From: Treponema sp.
GTDB taxonomy: Bacteria > Spirochaetota > Spirochaetia > Treponematales > Breznakiellaceae
Assembly: GCA_009785545.1 (NCBI GenBank)
Contig: WQWD01000174.1
Coordinates: 1-5,559, forward strand
Direction of reading: 5' to 3'
DNA: 5,559 nt
A program made the position numbers and the translations under genes. Numbering within the stretch: the stretch's first letter is position 1; the number at the start of each line of letters is the position of its first letter. Of the stretch, positions 1 to 4,348 are shown in pieces. The notes below the pieces were generated by a model. The model saw nothing but the letters and a program-made list of their open reading frames with translations. It was not told where the DNA came from and made no database searches.

Positions 1-285
1 AAAAGTATTATCAAAACTATTAAAAGATAAATTTCTATCTGGAAGCAATATTACTTGATTGCGTACAATTACATATATCATATAATTATACGCCATGTTT
101 ACAGGTGTAAATATAACATTTAATTCCGTTGAAAGAAAATTAGACGAAGTAATAATTGGAGCGGGAAATGTTTCCGCTTCTATAACTACTAACATAGCAC
201 TTCCATCATCACACGAAATTAATACAGTTGCAAATACAACAAAAAATAAAATAAACAACCTTTTCATAACTCTCTCTTTTTTCAT
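1..285 (-). CDS. Predicted lipoprotein, 5' part only (runs off left edge)
   Basis: The frame reads open on the minus strand from an ATG at 285 to base 1, 95 codons with no stop, so the C-terminus lies outside the window. Residues 1-25 look like a lipoprotein signal: a basic start, a hydrophobic stretch rich in Leu, Phe and Val, then a lipobox LISC with the acceptor Cys at residue 25, followed by DDGS. The mature part is not recognised; it is rich in Ile, Val, Asn and Thr. The start at 285 is chosen because AAGGAG (299-294) lies 8 bases upstream. A second in-frame ATG at 267 would give a shorter, more typical signal (MKRLFILFF..., Cys at 19) but has only a weak AAGAGAG site. By hand count the first 240 bases are about 29% G+C, well below the flagellin genes, which suggests accessory origin. 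Function is unknown; membrane anchoring is inferred from the lipobox. Confidence 0.72.
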   Translation of the reverse strand, partial: MKKERVMKRLFILFFVVFATVLISCDDGSAMLVVIEAETFPAPIITSSNFLSTELNVIFTPVNMAYNYMIYVIVRNQVILLPDRNLSFNSFDNTF

Positions 286-295
286 AACTCTCTCT
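261..295. repeat. 18-bp tandem duplication over the lipoprotein start
   Basis: Positions 261-277 repeat exactly at 279-295 with a period of 18 bases. The unit contains the minus-strand string GAGAGAGTTATGAAAA, so the ATG and its upstream purine run are both doubled. The period is a multiple of three, so both ATG codons (285 and 267) stay in one frame. Only the outer copy is preceded by a good AAGGAG. Confidence 0.85.
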
Positions 296-303
296 CCTTG
301 TTT

Positions 304-348
304 TAATAACCATAAATGGTTATTATTTAATACAATTCAACGAATTGT
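304..348. other. Two small AT-rich hairpins between the minus-strand genes
   Basis: The 80-base gap between the stop of the left minus-strand coding region (366) and the lipoprotein start holds two perfect inverted repeats: 304-312 with 317-325 (loop TAAA) and 332-338 with 342-348 (loop AAC). Neither is followed by a convincing U tract on the minus strand, so they are weak terminator candidates at best. They could equally be RNA-processing structures between co-transcribed genes. Confidence 0.45.
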
Positions 349-365
349 TTAATTTAAAACTGTAA

Positions 366-1003
366 TTATTCTAACCAGTTTACACTTTCTGTATCAGAAT
401 GACGTCTAAATATTACAGAGCCATCTCTTCTATCTACCCAGCTAGTTTCCCCCATAGATTCACTAGCACCTGTTGTATTCAAAGTAGGTGCGCCGCCTCT
501 ATACATGTGATGCGATAGTCTTGGCTGATAAATTACTTGGAATCTTATTGTTCCGTAATCACGCTGCCTTGTGGGTAAGGTGTGTCCAAACAATCTGTAA
601 TTTATATCAATAGTTGCGTCTCTTTGCGCTAAGGGTACACCATTAACTCTGAAACCTCTGGTGGCATCCACTACTCTGTTATCTATCGTTGGCATTGGTG
701 TACTTCTAACGCCGTTACTCGGATTCCTGTAGTCTAATACTGTAAACTGAGCAGGTGTATATAGCGGAACATCTACTCTAAACGGAAACCTTCTCATTTC
801 TGCTATTGGCACTACATAAAAATCAGGAATATTTGCCCAATTTTCTCCAGCATGGCTCGATAAAGGAAAAAAGGTTACGCTTTGTGAGTTGCTAATAGTA
901 TGGGGGGGGTAATATATTGATTGGGCGCAGCAACCTGTTTAATATCGGCATTTGAGGTATTGTTTTGTTGTTTAGGGCAATCTTCCCAGTCATTGGGTAC
1001 ATT
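366..1003 (-). pseudogene. Unrecognised coding region, apparently frameshifted and lacking a start
   Basis: The intact 3' part reads from about 941 to the TAA at 366-368 (191 codons). It includes HTISNSQSVTFFPLSSHAG at its N-terminal side, and segments rich in Arg, Tyr and Thr follow to the end at NWLE. The product is not recognised and no domain is claimed. A GTG at 812 and an ATG at 797 could serve as starts, but neither has a ribosome binding site, and protein-like sequence continues upstream of both. At 902-909 the strand carries eight C. Upstream of this tract a different frame looks protein-like (NDWEDCPKQQNNTSNADIK), and nine or six C would join it to the downstream frame. That upstream frame is closed by a TAA at 1004-1006 and has no ATG, GTG or TTG after it. 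Beyond the TAA it continues open to an ATG at 1078. The simplest reading is a decayed gene; a phase-variable gene or a homopolymer sequencing error are alternatives. If functional, it would precede the lipoprotein gene in the same direction. Confidence 0.6.
902..909. repeat. Homopolymer tract of eight G (C on the coding strand)
   Basis: This is an uninterrupted G8 run inside the minus-strand coding region, at the point where the best reading frame changes. Tracts of this kind are known slipped-strand sites in Treponema and other host-associated bacteria. With eight C the upstream frame ends shortly after the tract; with nine or six it would enter the long downstream frame. Seven would instead join the frame of an ATG at 1002. 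Confidence 0.8.
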
Positions 1004-1110
1004 TTAACATAATTGCAGTTGAACGTCAAGCCATAATTGCGCATTTTGTAATTTTCCGCAAAGCGTAACAATAATCATGATTGGAAAAACACACAACTTG
1101 TCAAAACCTC

Positions 1111-1242
1111 GTGCAAGCTCCGGTGGCGGTGGCTGATCGGGAAAACATCTCTGGGAATCCCCGCCAGAGAGACTGCAACGCAGGCTCGGAGGCGGACTCC
1201 CCCAGAGTTTTCCCGAGCAAACACCGCCACCGGAGCTTGTAC
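1111..1242. repeat. Long imperfect palindrome (REP- or MITE-like element)
   Basis: The outer arms 1111-1131 and 1222-1242 match over 21 bases with one G-U. Pairing continues inward as 1138-1146 with 1207-1215, then 1149-1155 with 1201-1207 after a 3-base bulge. Partial pairing follows around 1153-1165 and 1191-1203, and the tip is CTGC-AAC-GCAG at 1173-1183. The whole segment therefore folds as one hairpin in either strand. Weaker pairing of 1083-1092 with 1255-1266 may extend it, with a T run on the outer 3' side for each strand. It is richer in G+C than its surroundings. Because it is self-complementary, similar peptide strings (QAPVAV, HRHRSL) appear in frames on both strands; these are not taken as genes. 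It has no transposase. A miniature mobile or dispersed repeat is inferred, and bidirectional terminator activity is possible. Confidence 0.75.
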
Positions 1243-1278
1243 GGTGATTGGGAGTGCTTTTTTTCTGCAAAAAAACAT

Positions 1279-1306
1279 TAAAGTTTTTATCACTTTATGC
1301 CGATAA
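1279..1306 (+). promoter_or_regulatory. Sigma-28 (FliA) promoter of the first flaB
   Basis: TAAAGTTT at 1279-1286 and GCCGATAA at 1299-1306 match the flagellar sigma-28 consensus at every base. The gap between TAAA and GCCGATAA is 16 bases, one more than the usual 15. Transcription should begin near 1312-1314, giving a leader of about 107 bases. This is the only strong promoter recognised in the window. Confidence 0.9.
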
Positions 1307-1313
1307 TGAATAC

Positions 1314-1375
1314 GGCAGGATATATCTTTATTTTAAGGTAATTCCGCGGTTACCGCCCTAAGGATTTAGCCTGCC
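1314..1375 (+). promoter_or_regulatory. Structured leader of the first flaB: 5'-end closing stem
   Basis: GGCAGG at 1314-1319, at or next to the predicted RNA 5' end, is fully complementary to CCTGCC at 1370-1375. It encloses a smaller hairpin with GGTAA (1337-1341) paired to TTACC (1350-1354). Such a stem would bury the 5' end and could lengthen mRNA life; that role is inference. A counterpart is present before the second flaB. Confidence 0.55.
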
Positions 1376-1376
1376 A

Positions 1377-1398
1377 ATGAGAGCATGGATGCTCTCAT
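1377..1398 (+). promoter_or_regulatory. GGA-loop hairpin before the flaB ribosome binding site (possible CsrA site)
   Basis: A perfect 9-bp stem, 1377-1385 with 1390-1398, closes a TGGA loop. The tip reads GCATGGATGC, close to the known CsrA ligand in which GGA sits in a hairpin loop flanked by CA and UG. A second GGA lies within the Shine-Dalgarno AAGGAGG (1408-1414), which is 5 bases before the ATG at 1420. A paired arrangement of one hairpin site plus one SD site is how CsrA represses hag in Bacillus subtilis. That CsrA binds here is inferred. Confidence 0.55.
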
Positions 1399-1419
1399 AA
1401 CAGTTTCAAGGAGGATCTT

Positions 1420-2277
1420 ATGATCATCAATCACAACCTGAGCGCAATGTTTGCGGACAGGTCACTCAGAGTTACACAAGGCAATCTTAACAGAAACATG
1501 GAAAGACTCTCATCGGGTCTCCGAATCAACAGGGCCGGCGACGACGCTTCAGGGCTTGCTGTATCGGAGAAATTACGAAGCCAAATTCGTGGTCTTAACC
1601 AGGCTTCAACCAACGCTCAAAACGGTATCTCATTTATCCAGGTAGCGGAAGGGTTTCTCCAAGGATCTCAGGACATTTTACACCGTCTTAGAGAACTAGC
1701 TGTTCAATCAGCAAACGGTATCTACAGTGATGAAGACAGGCTCTACATCCAGGTAGAAGTTTCCCAGCTTGTAGCGGAAGTCGACAGAATTGCAAGCCAT
1801 GCCCAATTTAACGGCATGAATATGCTTACAGGACGCTTCGGCCGCCCACTCGGCGAAAATGTCGTTACAGCTTCCATGTGGCTCCACATCGGCGCTAACA
1901 TGGATCAGCGGGTTCAGGTTTTCATTGGTACTATGACCAGCATGGGACTTGGTATCCGTGAAATAGACGGCTCTTTCCTCTCACTTGAAAGCCCGGATGG
2001 CGCAAACAGAGCAATCGGCACTATTGACGCTGCTATGCGTATTATCAACAAACAGCGTGCGGATCTTGGCGCTTACCAGAACCGTTTGGAACATTCCGTT
2101 CGAAGTCTTGACATCGGCGCTGAAAATATGCAGGCAGCCGAATCAAGGATAAGAGACGCCGACATGGCTAACCACATGGTTACCTATGTAAGGGATCAAA
2201 TCCTGAGTCAAGCCGGAACGGCAATGCTCGCCCAGGCTAACCAAAGAGCAACTACGGTATTGTCATTATTACAATAA
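1420..2277 (+). CDS. flaB: Flagellin FlaB, periplasmic flagellar filament core protein (FlaB1-like)
   Basis: This 285-residue protein is one of the core subunits of the periplasmic flagellar filament. Residues 1-140 are the conserved N-terminal D0/D1 part: MIINHN start, LSSGLRINRAGDDASGLAVS (31-50), QIRGLNQAS, then SHAQFNGMNMLTG up to 138. Residues about 195-285 are the C-terminal helical part: KQRADLGAYQNRLEH, AAESRIRDADMA and the end VLSLLQ. The linker of about 55 residues is short, so there is no surface-exposed variable D2/D3 domain, as is usual for FlaB. GENVVTASMWLHIGANMDQR (145-164) recalls T. pallidum FlaB1, hence the subtype guess. It has no signal peptide, as expected for export by the flagellar type III system. 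The start is fixed by AAGGAGG 5 bases upstream. The gene is driven by the sigma-28 promoter at 1279-1306. FlaB of some treponemes is reported to be glycosylated in D1; that cannot be judged here. Confidence 0.97.
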   Translation: MIINHNLSAMFADRSLRVTQGNLNRNMERLSSGLRINRAGDDASGLAVSEKLRSQIRGLNQASTNAQNGISFIQVAEGFLQGSQDILHRLRELAVQSANGIYSDEDRLYIQVEVSQLVAEVDRIASHAQFNGMNMLTGRFGRPLGENVVTASMWLHIGANMDQRVQVFIGTMTSMGLGIREIDGSFLSLESPDGANRAIGTIDAAMRIINKQRADLGAYQNRLEHSVRSLDIGAENMQAAESRIRDADMANHMVTYVRDQILSQAGTAMLAQANQRATTVLSLLQ

Positions 2278-2288
2278 TGTAGTATAAT

Positions 2289-2328
2289 TACCCAAGGGGC
2301 GTTAATTAGAGTTTGCGTCTTTTGGGTA
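2289..2328 (+). other. Stem-loop just after the first flaB
   Basis: ACCCAAGGGGCG (2290-2301) pairs with CGTCTTTTGGGT (2316-2327) over 12 positions including three G-U pairs, with an outer T-A pair. The loop is about 14 bases. No U tract follows, so it is more likely a 3'-end stabiliser or processing structure than a terminator. The G-U pairs mean it folds better in the plus-strand RNA than in its complement. Confidence 0.5.
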
Positions 2329-2339
2329 GTCTGGCACCT

Positions 2340-2391
2340 GGGGAGATCTGATTCTCACCCGTGGACAAGTTTCAGATCTTCCCGCCTTTTT
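2340..2391 (+). terminator. Probable intrinsic terminator of the first flaB
   Basis: GGGGAGATCTGA (2340-2351) pairs with TCAGATCTTCCC (2372-2383) in 11 of 12 positions around a 20-base loop. GCC and then five T (2387-2391) follow. The long loop and the three bases before the T run make it less than ideal, so readthrough toward the second flaB is possible. Confidence 0.6.
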
Positions 2392-2400
2392 AAGGTTAAG

Positions 2401-2682
2401 TTATTCAAAGACTTCTGTTTTTGAATAACTTCCTTGCGTTTTATAAGCTGAAGCAATTGCAAAACTTCAGTTTTTGCAATTGTTTCTTTAAAAAATGCAA
2501 TTTTGCAGCCCTTTGGGCGAAAAATTGCAGAGCCTCTGCAAAACTAACCGAGTTTTGCAAGAAGCTCAGCTGTAAAAAAATCAGTCGGTTTTTTATAGCA
2601 GTGTTCTTTGACAAAATCTCTCCTGTTATGCGCAGGACAGCTCTAAACGAGTTTGACTAAAGACAGACACGTTTAGTTCTGT
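2401..2682 (+). repeat. Array of six successive short hairpins between the flagellin genes
   Basis: Six inverted repeats follow one another: 2401-2409 with 2420-2428 (9 bp, perfect); 2454-2464 with 2472-2482 (11 bp, perfect); 2497-2504 with 2521-2528, with inner GCCC/GGGC; 2537-2545 with 2551-2559 (9 bp, perfect); 2569-2579 with 2589-2599 (one G-U); and 2637-2649 with 2670-2682 (11 bp with a 2x2 internal loop). The first, second and fourth resemble each other around a core of A-rich left arm, ACT, loop, and T-rich right arm. The second is followed by a T-rich run and could terminate. The array covers most of the 558-base gap, in which no gene is supported. Confidence 0.7.
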
Positions 2683-2685
2683 ATA
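2658..2685 (+). promoter_or_regulatory. Weak candidate promoter for the second flaB
   Basis: TAAAG at 2658-2662 resembles a sigma-28 -35 element. However, 16 bases after TAAA the sequence is TCTGTATA, which shares only three of eight positions with GCCGATAA. TTGACT at 2653-2658 looks like a sigma-70 -35 box, but no -10 lies at the right spacing. The second flaB may depend on readthrough from the first promoter, or on a divergent promoter that cannot be fixed by eye. Confidence 0.2.
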
Positions 2686-2693
2686 CGGAATAA

Positions 2694-2794
2694 GGGACGG
2701 CTCCACCTTGTGTGGGCGCGAAACTGCCCCTGATACCGTTCCTGCGGAACAATTCCGGCATGGATAGCCGGATTATTGCTATGTTAAACATAGC
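2694..2794 (+). promoter_or_regulatory. Structured leader of the second flaB, with GGA-loop hairpin
   Basis: GGGACGG (2694-2700) pairs with CCGTTCC (2736-2742) over seven positions including one G-U, enclosing a GGGC/GCCC hairpin (2714-2717, 2726-2729). Next, CCGGC (2755-2759) pairs with GCCGG (2767-2771) and presents ATGGATA in the loop. The 8-base string GCATGGAT (2758-2765) is identical to that in the first flaB leader (1383-1390). A 17-base palindrome follows at 2778-2794. The Shine-Dalgarno region ACATGGAGG (2820-2828), 7 bases before the ATG, contains another GGA in a CsrA-like ACANGGANG context. Regulation by CsrA is inferred. Confidence 0.5.
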
Positions 2795-2835
2795 GGCTGT
2801 ACATAGTATAGCTAAAGTAACATGGAGGGTAGAAA

Positions 2836-3690
2836 ATGATTATTAATCACAACATGAGCGCCCATTTTGCCGATCGTCAACTTGGTGTAACTCAGCTTTC
2901 CTTAACCAGAAACATGGAAAAATTAGCTTCCGGTTTAAGGATCAATCGAGCGGGTGATGATGCATCCGGGCTTGCGGTCTCTGAAAAAATGAGAGGCCAA
3001 ATTCGCGGATTGCTTCAGGCCGAACGCAATATCCAGAACGGCGTATCGTTTATCCAGGCAACTGAAGGTTTTCTTCAGTCAACTCAGGATATTATACACC
3101 GTCTCAGGGAATTAGCGGTTCAGTCTGCCAACGGCATTTACTCCGACGAAGATCGTATGCAGATTCAAGTCGAGGTTTCGCAGTTGGTTGCTGAAGTTAA
3201 CCGTATCGCAAGTCATGCGCAGTTTAACGGCATGAATATGCTTACAGGAGCTTTTGCAATGGATTCGCCGACAGGCAGAGTCATGCAATTACAGGTTGGA
3301 GCGAATATGGACCAGAATGCGAGAATCTTCATTGGAAATATGTCGGCTAACGCTCTTGGTCTTATAGATGCTCAAGGAGCAGAAGGTATGTTAAACATAA
3401 CAAGCCCGCAAGACGCAAACCTTGCCATTGGCACATTGGACGCGGCGTTAAGGACTGTTTCGAAACAACGAGCTGACCTTGGCGCTTATCAGAATCGTTT
3501 TGAGATTGCGGCTCAAGGTGTAGCGGTAGCGGCAGAAAATCTGCAAGCTGCAGAATCCCGAATCAGGGACGCTAATATGGCTACGCATATGGTTCAGTTT
3601 GCCAGAGATTCAATTCTTAACCAAACAGGTGCGGCAATGCTGGCTCAGGCTAACCTTAGAACTCAATCGGTTCTGCAATTGCTTTCTTAA
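2836..3690 (+). CDS. flaB: Flagellin FlaB, second periplasmic filament core protein (FlaB3-like)
   Basis: This is a second core flagellin, 284 residues, parallel to the first gene. The N-terminal D0/D1 part (1-140) is near-identical in its key stretches: MIINHN, SGLRINRAGDDASGLAVSEK, RLRELAVQSANGIYSDEDR (89-107), SHAQFNGMNMLTG. The C-terminal part (about 195-284) has KQRADLGAYQNRFE, AAESRIRDANMA, AMLAQANLRTQSVLQLLS. The two proteins differ most at 140-200, where this one has AFAMDSPTGRVMQLQVGANM and lacks the TASMWLHIG motif. They also differ in the Q/E-rich 60-66 stretch. Codon use differs from the first copy even where the protein is the same, so the duplication is old and recent gene conversion is not evident. 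The start is supported by GGAGG at 2824-2828. The FlaB3 label rests on gene order as remembered from T. pallidum. It presumably co-assembles with the first FlaB under the FlaA sheath. Confidence 0.96.
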   Translation: MIINHNMSAHFADRQLGVTQLSLTRNMEKLASGLRINRAGDDASGLAVSEKMRGQIRGLLQAERNIQNGVSFIQATEGFLQSTQDIIHRLRELAVQSANGIYSDEDRMQIQVEVSQLVAEVNRIASHAQFNGMNMLTGAFAMDSPTGRVMQLQVGANMDQNARIFIGNMSANALGLIDAQGAEGMLNITSPQDANLAIGTLDAALRTVSKQRADLGAYQNRFEIAAQGVAVAAENLQAAESRIRDANMATHMVQFARDSILNQTGAAMLAQANLRTQSVLQLLS

Positions 3691-3706
3691 AAGTTTTAGA
3701 TTAATA

Positions 3707-3758
3707 GCGATTGTAAATCGCAAGCGATTTAAGAGACTTCTGGACGTCGTCTTTTTTT
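3707..3758 (+). terminator. Hairpin pair with T run after the second flaB
   Basis: GCGATT (3707-3712) pairs with AATCGC (3716-3721), and a third copy, GCGATT (3724-3729), could compete for the same partner. Then AAGAGAC (3731-3737) can pair with GTCTTTT (3749-3755, one G-U), followed by more T to 3758. The second stem is AT-rich, so termination is probably partial. Confidence 0.45.
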
Positions 3759-3761
3759 CGC

Positions 3762-3826
3762 AGAGCAGTGGAGTTCGCGCCTTCACTGCTCTATCCGCCC
3801 GGCATCTAAACTTGGGTGTCGGGCGG
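3762..3826 (+). other. Two strong stem-loops between the second flaB and flaG
   Basis: AGAGCAGTG (3762-3770) pairs perfectly with CACTGCTCT (3784-3792). CCGCCCG (3795-3801) pairs perfectly with CGGGCGG (3820-3826), and the stem can be extended inward by several pairs including G-U. Neither is followed by a T tract. They may protect the 3' end of the flagellin message after processing, or isolate flaG-fliD expression from it. Confidence 0.55.
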
Positions 3827-3864
3827 TTACCTTCTGTCAAGGATTGATGGAAGAAACGCCAGGT

Positions 3865-3920
3865 TGCGTAAACCCGGCAATATGTAAGCAGCAATGTGTA
3901 AACAGCAAAAGGTTTACGCA
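3865..3920 (+). promoter_or_regulatory. Stem-loop in the flaG leader
   Basis: TGCGTAAACC (3865-3874) is perfectly complementary to GGTTTACGCA (3911-3920) around a 36-base loop. It ends 17 bases before the flaG Shine-Dalgarno. The SD itself, ACATGGAGG (3934-3942), is identical to that of the second flaB and again fits an ACANGGANG CsrA pattern. No sigma-28 promoter was found here. Confidence 0.45.
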
Positions 3921-3947
3921 GCAGGGCATTTTTACATGGAGGTTAAA

Positions 3948-4298
3948 ATGTCTGTAGTAAATGTGGGGATGGCATCTGTCTCTCCAATGCCAATTCCAGA
4001 TTCCCGCCAGCAAAATGCGGAGCTGGATCATAAAATAAGACCTCACTCTGCGCAAATTCTGCGGGAACAGCAGCAAAAGCTTGAAAGGCAGACTCAAATA
4101 GCAGATTTGCAGCAGCTTGGACAATCTCTTAACAGAAAATTACAATTTGTTGTAGATCATTCTTCTAACGAAGTGATTGTTAAGGTTGTTAATAAAGAAA
4201 CCGATAAGGTGATTAGAGTAATACCGCCCGAAGAACTACAGCGGTTACACAGAAGTTTAAAAGATAATATCGGTTTATTACTTGATGAGATGGTTTAA
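3948..4298 (+). CDS. flaG: Flagellar protein FlaG
   Basis: This 116-residue protein has the FlaG family layout. It has a loosely conserved, Pro- and Gln-rich N-terminus (1-40), a Gln-rich helical stretch (about 36-58), then the conserved C-terminal part with LNRKLQFVVD, VKVVNKETDKVIRVIPPEEL (77-96), and a helical end LLLDEMV. The VIRVIPPEE signature is diagnostic. FlaG homologues sit beside fliD in many bacteria and affect filament length or assembly; the exact role in spirochaetes is less settled. The start at 3948 is chosen over an in-frame ATG at 3894 because GGAGG (3938-3942) lies 5 bases before 3948. The longer form would add 18 residues with no ribosome binding site and would overlap the leader stem-loop. 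The gene is 50 bases upstream of fliD with no terminator between, so the two are probably one operon. Confidence 0.93.
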   Translation: MSVVNVGMASVSPMPIPDSRQQNAELDHKIRPHSAQILREQQQKLERQTQIADLQQLGQSLNRKLQFVVDHSSNEVIVKVVNKETDKVIRVIPPEELQRLHRSLKDNIGLLLDEMV

Positions 4299-4348
4299 CC
4301 CGAAACGAATCAATAAAAATCGGCAATACCGAGGGGAGGTATCAGAGT

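Noticed and set aside
95..352. Plus-strand open frame of 85 codons near the left edge
   Set aside because: It is antisense to the lipoprotein frame, which has a proper signal peptide, lipobox and ribosome binding site. The plus-strand frame has no SD and low-complexity content.
1004..1293. Open frames on both strands across the palindrome, with repeated QAPVAV and HRHRSL strings
   Set aside because: The repeated peptide strings are a by-product of the inverted repeat being read in both directions. There is no ribosome binding site and no recognisable protein.
2421..2660. Plus-strand frame of 79 codons between the flagellin genes
   Set aside because: It begins at TTG without an SD and runs through the hairpin array. 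Its Phe-, Lys- and Cys-rich content follows from the A/T-rich repeats.
2694..2794. Metabolite riboswitch before the second flaB
   Set aside because: The stems do not match any riboswitch core I know, including c-di-GMP classes. A protein-bound leader fits better with the GGA loop.
3894..3947. Longer flaG start at 3894
   Set aside because: It has no SD, would translate part of the leader stem-loop, and adds residues unlike the FlaG family. The ATG at 3948 has GGAGG at 5 bases.
3599..4124. Several short frames on both strands over the flaB-flaG spacer and flaG
   Set aside because: They are shadows of the second flaB, the stem-loop spacer and flaG, with no start signals of their own.
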